A DNA stretch of 63,385 nt, from the NCBI GenBank assembly GCA_052090825.1, contig JBQDBK010000012.1, positions 1 through 63,385 of the forward strand. Reading direction: 5' to 3'. A program made the position numbers and the translations under genes. The notes beneath the pieces are model-generated. The model saw only the letters and a program-made list of their open reading frames with translations. It was not told the origin of the DNA and did no database searches. This document shows positions 8,784 through 18,062 of the stretch, piece by piece. Numbering within the stretch: position 1 is the first letter of the stretch; each line of letters begins with the position of its first letter. Origin of the DNA: JBQDBK01 sp052090825. Lineage in GTDB: Bacteria > Bacillota > Clostridia > Tissierellales > Peptoniphilaceae.

Positions 8784-8823
8784 ACAATTGATAAGCGATA
8801 TCAAAACTAGAAGGGGGAATAAA

Positions 8824-9519
8824 ATGAAAAAAATAATAAGCTTATTGTTGGCAGTTATAATGACAGCTACAATTTTTCCCCCAAGCTATACTCAAGCGGT
8901 TGAATTTTCAAATTACACGAAACATCACGAATCAACTTTTGTAGAAGATGGCAAGACTTATAAAGTCGAAGAAGATTTGACATTAATAGGAGATAAAATC
9001 AAGACAGTTTCTTGTTTTCTCACCATTGAAGGCGAATTGTTAGAAACACAAATTACAACTGTAGACAGATCAGCTGGTGTCATTTATTTTGAAAATAGAA
9101 ATTCAAATAAAGAGCTTATAAATTCAAAAAGCTATGAGTTTGATGAAATTGTCAAACCAATAGGATCAGATGAAGATACACATAACGTATTCGTTACTTA
9201 TTCCAGTGATCGTGGAAAATTTTTAAGACATGTGGAATATACAATAAATCTATTTGGAGAAAAAGCCACGGCTTTAGTAGTTGGGTCTATATTAGCTGGA
9301 GTTTTAGTAATAGCCCCTGAACCTGGAATTTCACTTGGCGCAAAATTATTGACGGGAGCTTCTTCTGCAGGATTATTAGCTTCATCAGGAAACATGCCAT
9401 GGAATGTTCGAGCAAGTGTAGATGTTTATTCAAGTCCTTATAGAACGGGAAAACATTACACAAGATACTATGGGGATTTTTATACTACTGATAGTGAATA
9501 CATTACAAGTTTACATTGA
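8824..9519 (+). CDS. Secreted protein of unknown function with glycine-rich hydrophobic segment
   Basis: The protein has 231 residues, starting at an ATG behind a GAAGGGGG Shine-Dalgarno. Residues 1-25 are a clear signal peptide (basic MKK, hydrophobic core, likely cleavage after TQA). The mature protein begins EFSNYTKHHESTFVEDGKTY, then a hydrophilic beta-rich region. Around residues 145-185 there is a long Gly/Ala/Leu-rich stretch (VVGSILAGVLVIAPEPG, AKLLTGASSAGLLASSG), followed by a Tyr-rich tail (RTGKHYTRYYGDFYTT). I do not recognise the family with certainty. The general layout recalls large secreted, non-modified bacteriocins, and the next gene encodes a 2-TM protein as an immunity protein might. 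It lies intact between phage tail fragments, with its own promoter and shared terminator. Confidence 0.7.
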   Translation: MKKIISLLLAVIMTATIFPPSYTQAVEFSNYTKHHESTFVEDGKTYKVEEDLTLIGDKIKTVSCFLTIEGELLETQITTVDRSAGVIYFENRNSNKELINSKSYEFDEIVKPIGSDEDTHNVFVTYSSDRGKFLRHVEYTINLFGEKATALVVGSILAGVLVIAPEPGISLGAKLLTGASSAGLLASSGNMPWNVRASVDVYSSPYRTGKHYTRYYGDFYTTDSEYITSLH

Positions 9520-9542
9520 AGTAAAAGAGGAGGATATCATTA

Positions 9543-9737
9543 ATGCGAGATATTCTGAGAAAAGCCTTAGTGTATAACATTATTGGCATTTTTGGTTTAA
9601 GTGTACTTTATTTGTTGAAATATGATATAAATAAGACCCATACAAAAGAAATATTATTAATATTATTTCTTGGTGAAGTGTTTTATTGGTTAACCGTTGT
9701 AATTGGATTATTGGCTATCAAAAAACTAGGAAAATAG
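9543..9737 (+). CDS. Small two-helix membrane protein, possible partner of the secreted protein
   Basis: This 64-residue protein has two predicted membrane helices (about residues 11-25 and 38-57, the second with GEVFYWLTVVIGLLAI) and a basic C-terminus (KKLGK). An AGGAGGATATCATTA leader gives a good ribosome site. It starts 23 bases after the secreted protein gene and is followed by a terminator, so the two form a two-gene unit. The function is unknown. Self-protection against the secreted product is a guess from size, topology and position. Confidence 0.6.
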   Translation: MRDILRKALVYNIIGIFGLSVLYLLKYDINKTHTKEILLILFLGEVFYWLTVVIGLLAIKKLGK

Positions 9738-9745
9738 AATTTCAG

Positions 9746-9777
9746 CACCTATTTAACAAATTGATAGGTGTTTTTTT
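9746..9777 (+). terminator. Terminator of the secreted protein/2-TM unit
   Basis: The 7-bp stem CACCTAT/ATAGGTG (9746-9752 with 9764-9770) is followed by seven T residues, nine bases after the 2-TM gene stop. Confidence 0.8.
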
Positions 9778-9803
9778 CATGCCCATTCTTAGAAGGTGAG
9801 ATA

Positions 9804-10134
9804 TTGGTAAATAGAATAAAGGGAATAACTGTAGAAATTGGAGACGATACTACCAAATTAGAAAAAGCATTAAAACAAGTAAATACAGAAATTAAGCATA
9901 CACAGTCTGAACTTCGTGATGTGAACAAGCTATTAAAACTCGATCCCGGAAATACGGAACTTATCACACAAAAGCATAAACTGTTAGAACAGCCCCTAGA
10001 GGAAATAAAAAATAAGCTTAATTCTTTAAAAAAGACACAGAAATAAGTGGAATTTGCCTTTGCTGAAGAAAAGATTCCACAAGAGATATGATGCCTTTAA
10101 ACGTGAGATTATAGAAATGGTGCAGGGCGCTTAA
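9804..10134 (+). pseudogene. Phage tail tape measure protein, N-terminal fragment
   Basis: A TTG behind GAAGGTGAG opens a frame reading VNRIKGITVEIGDDTTKLEK, with DVNKLLKLDPGNTELITQKH further on. This is the hallmark start of tape measure proteins in Firmicute phages. The frame stops at 10046. Past one or more frameshifts, KRYDAFKREIIEMVQGA with a stop at 10132-10134 is the next recognisable piece (family form ..QYDALQREIIETEQ..). The remaining hundreds of residues are deleted. In an intact phage this gene follows the tail chaperones directly; here the secreted protein unit lies between. Confidence 0.75.
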
Positions 10135-10140
10135 GTACTT

Positions 10141-10446
10141 GGAAAGACAAGGGGCAACTACCAATCAAATCTTACAAAATATGAAGATAAAGAAAAGGTA
10201 AAAGAACTTAACTTCATTACAAGTATAAAAGAAAATATTTTATTAAATAAAGACTATGATGAAGAAAAATTTAAAACTGCTATTAAAAATAGTGGGTTAT
10301 ATAATTTTATTGTGGGTTTGCCTGAAAAAGAAAATACGATACTGAGTCAAAAAAATTTAAACATATCTTCTGGACAATTACATAGAACATCTATAGCAAT
10401 GATCATATATTACGATAAGAAAATAATACTTATGAGAGAGAAATAA
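10141..10446 (+). pseudogene. ABC transporter ATP-binding domain remnant (exporter type)
   Basis: One open stretch without a start codon encodes SIKENILLNKDYDEEKF, then NISSGQLHRTSIAMIIYYDK. These correspond to the Q-loop/ENI region and a degenerate ABC signature (SSGQ for SGGQ) of a lantibiotic- or lipid-exporter-like ABC protein. Walker A, Walker B (the frame ends KIILMREK where ILMDE.. is expected) and the membrane domain are missing. It is probably the lost exporter of the bacteriocin locus whose modification enzyme remnant follows. Confidence 0.55.
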
Positions 10447-10459
10447 ATAGATATGGGGC

Positions 10460-10968
10460 ATAGAACTTATAGAACTATTTGAAGAATATTCAGAAGTAAA
10501 CTCTGAACTCGCAATAGAAACTATTAGAAATTGTCCGAACAGAGATATTGAAAAATTATATTTTTTTGAAATATTTAATTTATATTTAGCTTCAAGTAAT
10601 AATCTAAAAGGTTTCTTTTCGCTAGTAGATAGAGAAAATATAGAAAAAGAATTTAAAGAAGAATATAAATTTCGTAGAAAAGATTTAATGAATATTGGAG
10701 AAAATATTATAAATTCTAATTATCTAGACTATGATTTAATTAAAATAAATTTAGAAAAAATGAATGAAGTATTATATAAATATGTAAAAATTATTAAAAA
10801 AATAAATTAGAAAATAATTTAACAAATAGTGAATCAAATATAATTGGTTCTCTTGCTCATATGTAGTATAATAGATTAACGGGAGATAGAAACTTAGAGT
10901 ATAAAACTTTTGTTATGATTAGACATACAATTCGTGATTTAATAAATAAATATAATAATTGTAGCTGA
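10460..10968 (+). pseudogene. Lanthipeptide dehydratase C-terminal (SpaB_C) domain remnant
   Basis: Two fragments in different frames are seen. The first (10460-10810) is an open frame without a start, with FEIFNLYLASSNNL and FKEEYKFRRKDLMNIGENII. The second (10819-10968) reads IIGSLAHM, then an in-frame stop, then YNRLTGDRNLEYKTFVMIRH and a stop after CS. The SL.HM..NRL.G.....E.....IRH pattern is the end of the SpaB_C/thiopeptide-type bacteriocin domain of class I lanthipeptide dehydratases. The N-terminal dehydratase part, precursor peptide and cyclase are not found here. Confidence 0.65.
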
Positions 10969-10997
10969 TATTAATTAAATGGGAGGGATTAAAATTC

Positions 10998-11816
10998 ATG
11001 GAAAAATCAAAAAATAACAAATTTTTAATATTGATATATTCATTTATAGGTATTGTAGTTTTATTCTATGGGATTAATTATTTTAGTAAGATTTTATTAA
11101 AAATATCTCCATTTGATACAGATAATATTTTTTTAAGTAGATTTATATTGTGTATTTTGTTATTAATAATTTCTATCATATTGTCTGAAAAAATTTTTAA
11201 TTATAAAGTACCTAAAAGCAATATTAGGTATGATAAATATAAAATGTTTTGCATAATGACTTTTTCAATTGTGATTATTCAGATAATAACTTTTATAATA
11301 TATAAATATGTTAGACTTTGGCCTTATGAAATAAGATATGATGCCAATAATTTAAATAATTTTAATATAATTTTATCATTTATTACAGCTTGTATCTTGA
11401 CACCATGGTATGAAGAAATATTTTTTAGGAAAATAGTATTTAGTATACTCTATAAGAGAAATATAAAACCAACATCAATAATATTATTTTCAGGAATTAT
11501 TTTTGGAATAATTCATTTTAGTGCATTATCTTCTGCGGTCAATGCTACAATTGGAGGAACTTGTTTTGCATACATATATTATAAAACACAAAATATAATA
11601 TTCCCCATTTTAGGGCATTCAATTAATAATCTTTCAACATATGCAAGTTCGATTTTTTATTATTTTAAATTCGGAAATAACTTAGATTTAGATTACATAG
11701 AAAGATATGGAGAAGATTTAAATTTTATATCTTCAATAGCATTTATGACAATAATTTGTATCATTAGTTTTATTGTATATTATATCATTTCAATTAAAAA
11801 AAAGAATATAAATTAA
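10998..11816 (+). CDS. CPBP family intramembrane metalloprotease
   Basis: This is a 272-residue multi-pass membrane protein of the CAAX protease/bacteriocin-processing (Abi) family. The catalytic motifs are present: WYEEIFFRK (EExxxR, Glu139-Glu140), the GIIFGIIHFS histidine motif and LGHSINN. About eight hydrophobic helices are visible. A GGGAGGG site precedes the ATG. It is the only intact gene directly behind the lanthipeptide remnants, and members of this family serve as bacteriocin immunity or leader-processing factors. That role here is inferred from position only. Confidence 0.85.
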   Translation: MEKSKNNKFLILIYSFIGIVVLFYGINYFSKILLKISPFDTDNIFLSRFILCILLLIISIILSEKIFNYKVPKSNIRYDKYKMFCIMTFSIVIIQIITFIIYKYVRLWPYEIRYDANNLNNFNIILSFITACILTPWYEEIFFRKIVFSILYKRNIKPTSIILFSGIIFGIIHFSALSSAVNATIGGTCFAYIYYKTQNIIFPILGHSINNLSTYASSIFYYFKFGNNLDLDYIERYGEDLNFISSIAFMTIICIISFIVYYIISIKKKNIN

Positions 11817-12237
11817 ATTAATAAATAAAAAATATTTAAATTATTTAGTAAAAAAAATCAACGAATATTGAAACATTATTTTTAAATACTATTTTTGATA
11901 CATATAATTATGAAATACTACTTATCAATATAAAAAAAGAAATACAAACAGAAATAAAAGAATATGTAACAAGTACATATTTTTTAAAATTACTTTTTGA
12001 GTATGCGGTTATGATAGATGATATAAAAAAAGAATACTCATTATAAAAGTTTTCGAATTCTTTAAATTTATATTTATATAATGTAACCATTATAATAGTG
12101 AACAATAAAAAATATATGAATGATAGATATTTTTTTGAGATTTTTTCTGTTCTGGCTAAAGTAACTAATTACTTATTAGACTTCGATTTTAACTTAAATC
12201 CTATAGTAGAATTTTTAATAGCTTTGGCAAATATTTA
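11817..12237. other. Gene-free stretch with decayed open fragments
   Basis: There is no complete gene. A plus-strand fragment ending near 12045 reads IKEYVTSTYFLKLLFEYAVM and another ending near 12239 reads KYMNDRYFFEIFSVLAKV, both without start sites. I could not assign a family. A 65-codon minus-strand frame here (11908-12105) has no convincing start site or similarity. Confidence 0.4.
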
Positions 12238-12890
12238 GTTCCAAAGTATGAAGCAAAGGATGATTACTTTAACGAACTCTTATTTTGTGGTGTATGCGGA
12301 AATAAACTATATATAGACACTATTCTGTTTCTTGTGAAAGAAGATACTACCGATATATTTTTAGAAATTTAGAGACATTTAGAAGCAATAAACATGTAGT
12401 TATTTCAGAAATTCAGTTAAGAAATTTATTGGATAAGGAAATAAAAAAGTTAATAGCAGAGAATATCAGTCTTAATTGAACAAAGAAAACTCTTAAATTA
12501 AAGTATGAAGAGTTGAGATAAAAGAAAACAAAGTCCATAGAATCTATGGAACGAAAAAGAGAAACCCTTGAATATGAGAAGTTAAAAGTCTATGAAAACT
12601 ATTGTCAGGGACAAATTACAATGGATGATTATGAGAAAATCAAAAAAGTTAAGGCGAATCAATAAAAAACAATAGTAAGAGAAATACAAATTGTTGAAAT
12701 TCAACGAATAAAGCTGAAAAGGCAATATCTAAAAGGAATAGAGTTCACAAAGAACCTATATATGAGTGATAAGGACAAATTGGAATAATATAAAAACTTA
12801 ATTGAAAAGATTATTCTTTATGAGGATAAGCGACTAGATATACATTTCACTTTCAGACTTCAAAACTCAGGAGGGAATCAAAATGTATAA
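12238..12890 (+). pseudogene. Large serine recombinase, C-terminal remnant
   Basis: A start-less region contains a recombinase zinc ribbon (LLFCGVCGNKLYI, with the second Cys pair lost) and, after several stops, a coiled-coil-like tail (MERKRETLEYEKLKVYENY, CQGQITMDDYEKIKKV) ending IHFTFRLQ. This is the typical C-terminal half of TnpX/Tn4451-type large serine recombinases. The coding frame is broken at least five times. Its end overlaps the start of the next recombinase remnant by 8 bases, as in elements with tandem recombinase genes. Confidence 0.7.
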
Positions 12891-14015
12891 AATAGAAATT
12901 TACATGAGGTTACCCAAGGAAGACTTTGACAAAGACAGGGAAAGTAATAGCATAAAGAATTAAAGACAATTAGTATAATCATGTATAAATAAAAACTTTT
13001 CCAATATGGATAGCAGTATAGAGTATATAAACGATGGTCATTCAAGAACCAATACAAATAGATTCGCCTTTGAACAATTGATGGGAAATATAAGGGATCT
13101 AAAGACCAACTGTATCATTGGAAAAGATTTACCTATGTCTTAAAGAGGCTATATAGAAACAGAAAATTGCTTAGAAAATACTTTCACTTTTCTAGAGGTG
13201 AGGTTTATCTCCATTAATGATGGGTTTGATAGTAAAGATAATTCTTGTGAGATAATAGAAATCGACACACAATTTAAATCCTTGCTTTATGCTTATAGCA
13301 AGGAGTTTTAGAAAAAAATAATGTTAACTTTGAATTTACTAAGATCAAAAGGAAAATAATTAATGAAGTGCCTTTTGTGTATGTAAAAGTTTCAGACAAT
13401 AAACACAAAATTATTCAAGATAAAGTATCAGCAAATGTAATCAGAGAAGCTTTTGATATGATGTTAGAAAGATATTCTCAGGGAGATATAACTAAAAAAT
13501 TTAATAAAAAGAAGTATCTCACTGGATCTGAAAGAAAAAAGGTTTTAAGAGGACAAAGCTTAGAGGATTAGAGAAAAATAATATGTACCACCTGGAAAAC
13601 AAGTCGAATTTTAAAGAATAAATCTTATATAGGGGTATTTTTATATAACAAATCCTACAAAACCCAAACAAGGAAAAATATACCAAAATCCAAGTAGGAG
13701 TGGGGAAAAATAGAAAATTCCTTTGAAGCAATTGTATCCAAAGAGAAATTTAGTAAAGTTCAGAAAATATTAAACTAAAGAACATATTCTAAAGATAGTA
13801 ATACAAATAAGGCAGATGCACCTATTAGATTGAAGGTTAAATATGGTGTGTGGATATAAAATTAAATAACTTGAAAGAAAAGTCTAAAGTTGAAAAAAAG
13901 GTTAAAAAAGATTGTTGAGAATACAGATTTAGAATTGACTAGTGAAATTGTTAAAAATAATATTTGAGAGTTTTTGATTGGTATATCAAAGGAAATCAAA
14001 ATTGTGTATAAATGA
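12883..14015 (+). pseudogene. TnpX-like large serine recombinase remnant (copy A)
   Basis: The N-terminal resolvase domain is readable (YMRLPKEDFDKDRESNSIKN, then EYINDGHSRTNTNRFAFEQL, FISINDGFDSKDNS and the recombinase-domain part VSANVIREAFDMMLERYSQG). The catalytic serine of YMRLS is replaced by Pro and there are many stops. Relative to the second copy (17353-18062), a 308-base stretch is missing at 13858-13867, exactly between two AAAATTAAAT repeats. The end (TDLELTSEIVKNNI, then KEIKIVYK and stop) is normal for the family. A 67-codon open frame inside (13368-13571) is part of this wreck, not a gene. Confidence 0.75.
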
Positions 14016-14174
14016 TGGGTGGAATGACTAGCAACTCCTTGACATGATAGGGGAAATGACTATTTAGATGGTTATTGAAAGATTTCATCTATTTTATTAA
14101 TAGATTTTGCCATTTGTTAAATATTAAAGTATATATACTTTAATATTTTAATTTATATTGTTAGGAGACTAGAA
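12992..14174 (+). repeat. Long direct repeat, copy A (recombinase remnant plus 160-base tail)
   Basis: This copy matches 17353-18199. Similarity runs from the resolvase domain, through the recombinase end at about 14015, to a shared non-coding tail that stops at TATTGTTAGGAGACTAGAA. Copies A and B flank the ohyA-tetR region in direct orientation. Each copy has its own internal deletion. Confidence 0.75.
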
Positions 14175-14353
14175 TGGGGATTTGACAGTCTATTAAACTT
14201 GTGTAATATTAAGGTAAGCTCTATTTCTATAGAAAAGGTAATCTATTGATATATGAAAAAATCCATCAACCACTACTCTTAATCAGGATTTAGGTTGATA
14301 CACCAAATTATTTACAGACCATTTACTTTCAAGAAAATATTATCAATAAAAAA

Positions 14354-14389
14354 GCTGTTGCAGAATAAGGAAAATTATTCTACAACAGC
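14354..14389 (-). terminator. Terminator downstream of oleate hydratase
   Basis: A 15-bp stem with one mismatch (14354-14368 with 14375-14389) is followed on the minus strand by a T run (complement of 14345-14353). It lies about 40 bases after the ohyA stop. Confidence 0.75.
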
Positions 14390-14430
14390 CCTTCTATTTT
14401 TATATATTTAATAAAAAATTAGCTTCTATA

Positions 14431-16224
14431 CTAAATTATATTAAAATCTTTTAGCATTTCTTCAATATCTGTTCCCTTTATTAATTTTGCTAACTTCATC
14501 TTTTGTAATGGACTTAGTGGTAATTCAGGTTTTTCACCATCTAAAAGAGAAACCATTCCATTTAGAAGATACCTTAAATCATATCTTGAAGCAAAAACTT
14601 CTGGTACAGATTTTTCTACCCCACAAAGTACGTAAACGGCTTCCATCGCTGTTCTTCCAGAATATTCTGTTGTAAACACTGTGTCCCTACCTGGGTCATC
14701 TAACGTTTCGGCAAATTGACCTAAAAAAGCAAAGTTTACACTACCTTTTGGAACGACATAAGGTCTATCACCAAATTTTCTAGGCATAAATTGAGATGTT
14801 ATATAAGGCATCATAACTGGTACAGCAGTACATGTTTCTGCAAGTCTATCAATTTCATTTACTGGTACCCCTATATGATATAACCACTCTTTTGTAATTT
14901 CTTTACCTGTACAGTCTCTCATTTTCTTTTGGATATAGTCACCTTCAATATCAGTGAATAAACCATATACCCAAACAGCAATATCATTTTCAGGTTGTTC
15001 TGGATACTGTCCTTGTCTATTTATTGTCCAAGACATTAGCCAACTTGAATCTACGCAAGTTACTATTCCGCCAGTTACAGTTCCTCCGCCGTATGGACTC
15101 CTCTTTGTGATTTTTTCTATATACTCTGGTACTGCTTCATTATGGCAAGTCACTGTACATGATTCCCAATTACTTTTTTCAATATCGTTGCAAAATACTT
15201 CTGGATGTCCAAAGTCATCTGATTTTTCAGCAATGTTTTTCCACATTTCCCAACAACCAGTTTGTTCATCACTAAGTTCAGCTGGTGTGTTGTCATCTCC
15301 ATAACTTGAATTTTCAGTCATAGATCCATTTGTTATGAATACCAAATCATTTTCTGTCAAATCAATTGATCTATCATTTCCATTTTTATCTTCAGCTATT
15401 ATTTTTGTAGCAACTTTTTTATTTTTTGATATATCAAAATCTACATCAGTTACCTTAATATTATATTTGAACTTACAACCATGATCTTCTAAATATTTGA
15501 CCATTGGTTTTACAATTGAGTGATATTGATCGTATCTAGTAAATCTCAATGCTGATAAATCAGCAAGTCCATCTACATGATGCATAAAACGATTCATATA
15601 AAGTTTCATTTCCAACGCTGAATGCCAGTTTTCAAAAGCGAACATTGTTCTCCAATAAGTCCAAAAATCTGAATTTAAAAGTCCTTCAGAGAAAATATCT
15701 TCAATTGCTTTATCTTGTAGGTTTTCGTCACTCATCATACAAAGTTCTGCAATTTCTTTAACTTGATCTTGAGTTAAGTTAAATTTTGCATTATCATAAC
15801 GTTGTCCTTGTTTGTGTGTAATACGACAATTACTATAGTTTGGATCATCATAATTTGTATAGAAATAAGAATCTAAAATACTCATTTCAGGATCTTCTAA
15901 ACTAGGAATTGAACTCCATATATCCCATAAACATTCAAAGTGTGCACCGGTTTCACGTCCACCACGCGCAACATATCCTTTAGCTTCCATATATTTTCCG
16001 TCTAAAGAACCTCCCGGTAAATCAAGTTGTTCTAAAAATGTTATATTTTTCCCATCCATATGTGCGTCTCTTATTAAAAAACAAGCTGCTGTAAGAGATG
16101 CAATACCAGTTCCTATAAGATATGCAGATTTATCTTCAATTCCTTTAGGTTTCCTAGCCTTAATAAGTCTTTGGAAATCACCATTAGTAAGTGTTAATCT
16201 TCTATCATGTGTTTTAAGTTCCAT
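14431..16224 (-). CDS. ohyA: Oleate hydratase (myosin-cross-reactive antigen family)
   Basis: This is a 597-residue FAD-dependent enzyme that adds water to the cis-9 double bond of oleic or related acids, giving 10-hydroxy fatty acids, a detoxification of membrane-active unsaturated fatty acids. The N-terminal dinucleotide motif is present (GTGIASLTAACFLIRDAHM and LEQLDLPGGSLDG), with the GGRETGAHFECLWDI segment near residue 100 and conserved C-terminal PYITSQFMPR. I place the start at 16224, behind AAAGGAGG, because the longer frame to 16296 adds 24 residues absent from the family. It follows a TetR gene in the same direction. The gene is intact although both sides are ruined recombinases, so it is probably under selection. 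Confidence 0.93.
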   Translation of the reverse strand: MELKTHDRRLTLTNGDFQRLIKARKPKGIEDKSAYLIGTGIASLTAACFLIRDAHMDGKNITFLEQLDLPGGSLDGKYMEAKGYVARGGRETGAHFECLWDIWSSIPSLEDPEMSILDSYFYTNYDDPNYSNCRITHKQGQRYDNAKFNLTQDQVKEIAELCMMSDENLQDKAIEDIFSEGLLNSDFWTYWRTMFAFENWHSALEMKLYMNRFMHHVDGLADLSALRFTRYDQYHSIVKPMVKYLEDHGCKFKYNIKVTDVDFDISKNKKVATKIIAEDKNGNDRSIDLTENDLVFITNGSMTENSSYGDDNTPAELSDEQTGCWEMWKNIAEKSDDFGHPEVFCNDIEKSNWESCTVTCHNEAVPEYIEKITKRSPYGGGTVTGGIVTCVDSSWLMSWTINRQGQYPEQPENDIAVWVYGLFTDIEGDYIQKKMRDCTGKEITKEWLYHIGVPVNEIDRLAETCTAVPVMMPYITSQFMPRKFGDRPYVVPKGSVNFAFLGQFAETLDDPGRDTVFTTEYSGRTAMEAVYVLCGVEKSVPEVFASRYDLRYLLNGMVSLLDGEKPELPLSPLQKMKLAKLIKGTDIEEMLKDFNII

Positions 16225-16324
16225 AATTCCTCCTTTAAACATTGTAATATTACTACTTTCTATATATATTAAATCATTGATTTTACCAAAATTCATATAT
16301 CAAAATATTATAAATGTGTAAAGT

Positions 16325-16915
16325 TTACTCAATTTTATAATTTTGGGTAAGCTCTTCTAATTCTTCACTTCTTTTTAAAGATAATAAAATATTTCCGCCC
16401 ATTAACTTTCCTATTCTATAAGTAATAACCTTTGGGTCGGTCTTCATATCTGTGGCTACCCATTGTATAAGTGCACTACTTAAAGCGCATTGATAGAAAT
16501 AAGCTATTAATTCTATATCAATCTTTTTTGCATTTGCATATTGAGATAATCTATTAACATATCCATTCATAACTTGACCACATATTGAAAAAACATATTT
16601 TTCAATTTCAGCTTTATAATCTGACTCGTATATATGTTTTATAGCTTTTTTGTTATCTAATATAAATTTAGTCGCTAAAATAAATCCCTCTTCCCATGAT
16701 AATGTTTCATTAAACTCTTTTATTACTATTTCAAGTTCTTCATGAAATATTTCTTTAATTAATTGAGATAAATTTTCATAGTGATAGTAAAAAGTTTTTC
16801 TTTCAATTTTACAACGTTTAGCTAATTCTGTTACTGTCACGTTATGTAAAGATTTTTTATTTAAAAGATTTATAAATTCTTTGCGTATAAGTTCTTTAGT
16901 GTATGCTTTAGGCAT
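16325..16915 (-). CDS. TetR/AcrR family regulator, probably of oleate hydratase
   Basis: This 196-residue protein has an N-terminal helix-turn-helix (TVTELAKRCKIERKTFYYHY, residues 26-46), typical of the TetR family, and a helical C-terminal ligand domain of the DhaS/TetR_C_7 type. An AGAGGTG site precedes the ATG. It ends 100 bases before ohyA on the same strand, and the pair may be one transcript. Control of ohyA in response to unsaturated fatty acids is inferred from adjacency; I could not define its operator. Confidence 0.85.
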   Translation of the reverse strand: MPKAYTKELIRKEFINLLNKKSLHNVTVTELAKRCKIERKTFYYHYENLSQLIKEIFHEELEIVIKEFNETLSWEEGFILATKFILDNKKAIKHIYESDYKAEIEKYVFSICGQVMNGYVNRLSQYANAKKIDIELIAYFYQCALSSALIQWVATDMKTDPKVITYRIGKLMGGNILLSLKRSEELEELTQNYKIE

Positions 16916-17164
16916 GTTAACACCTCTTTCTTTATTACGTATTTACATACTATTTATTCCCATTTAAGTTAAAATTAATAATATTCTCTCTAAATTTATT
17001 TGTATTATAATTAATAAAGTCCATATAATTGTGGGAAAAAGCAGGTCACTTAAAACCTTAACTTATACAATATTTTTAGCAGAAATAAAACAACCAAGGA
17101 ATCAAATTACCCAATTACATTTTACAATTTACAATTAATCATGAAAATATTAAAAATTTAATTA

Positions 17165-17347
17165 ATAATTCTGTCAATGATAAACTAGATAAAGCTATTT
17201 TAAACAATTAATGGAAAAAGGAAGAGATGAGTACCTAGAAATGAATCTTACCAAAGAGATCCTAGTAGAAAATCATACCGTAACGGATACTACAAACGTA
17301 ACTATAAAACTAAAGCACTTAATTTAACTTTAAGAATAATAGAATAA
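17165..17347 (+). pseudogene. IS256-family transposase N-terminal remnant
   Basis: Two short frames read MEKGRDEYLEMN, then after a frameshift YQRDPSRKSYRNGYYKRNYK and a stop at 17345-17347. This matches the ..ER.E.L......R...RNGY..R..KT.. region near the N-terminus of IS256-type (mutator) transposases. The rest of the IS and its terminal repeats are not seen. The other bases from 16916 to 17164 hold only the upstream region of tetR. Confidence 0.55.
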
Positions 17348-17352
17348 GCGAT

Positions 17353-18062
17353 GGAAAATTTTCAACTAGGGGTAGCAGTATAGAATATATAGACGATGGC
17401 TATTCAGGAACTAATACAAATTGACCCGCCTTTGAACAATTGATGGGAAATATAAGGGATCTAAAGACCAATTGTATCCAAAGAGGAATTTAATAAAGTT
17501 CAGAAAATATTAAAGCAAAGAACATATTCTAAAGATAGTAATACAAATAAGGCAGATGTACCTATTAGATTGAAGGTTAAATATGGTGTGTGCATATAAA
17601 ATTAAATTTAATTATAAAATAATTATAAGTGAGAAAGGGAAAACTATAACTGTAGATTTAGATGCCGAGTATGTGGATTGTATGAAGGAAAAAATTTCAT
17701 TAGTTTAAAAGAGATGGGAGATTTTGTATTGGGAGATCTTAAAAAAGATGTATAAAATTAGCAAGTAAAAAGATTAAAAACTAAAATTATTGACCAAAAA
17801 TAAGTAAATGCATTAATATATGAAATACAAAGGAACTATGAGCTATATTTAGACACTAAACTCACAAGAGAAGAATTTTTTGACAATTAAGAATAATATA
17901 AATAAAAAATTAAATAACTTGAAATAAAAGTTTAAAGTTGAAGAAAGGTTAAAAAATATTGTTGAGAATACAGATTTAGAATTGACTAGTGAAATTGTTA
18001 AAAATAATATTTAAGAGATTTTGATTGGTATATCAAAGAAAATCAAAATTGTGTATAAATAA
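17353..18062 (+). pseudogene. TnpX-like large serine recombinase remnant (copy B)
   Basis: This is a second decayed copy of the recombinase at 12883-14015. It reads SIEYIDDGYSGTNTN near 17373, then jumps to the region just before the zinc ribbon. Compared with copy A, about 622 bases are missing, with the junction at a short AAYTGTATC repeat present at 13108 and 13730 in copy A. It retains 308 bases that copy A has lost (17598-17906), which include the coiled-coil part. Many stops are present. Confidence 0.7.

Noticed and set aside
11908..12105. Minus-strand gene of 65 codons
   Set aside because: No ribosome site, low-complexity hydrophobic composition and no similarity; the plus strand here shows decayed coding fragments instead.
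13368..13571. Independent 67-residue gene
   Set aside because: It is the recombinase-domain part of the decayed TnpX-like gene, with no ribosome site of its own.
14953..15304. Plus-strand open frame inside oleate hydratase
   Set aside because: It is a mirror of the ohyA coding strand; the same holds for the frames opposite xdh, aroA, topB and virD4.
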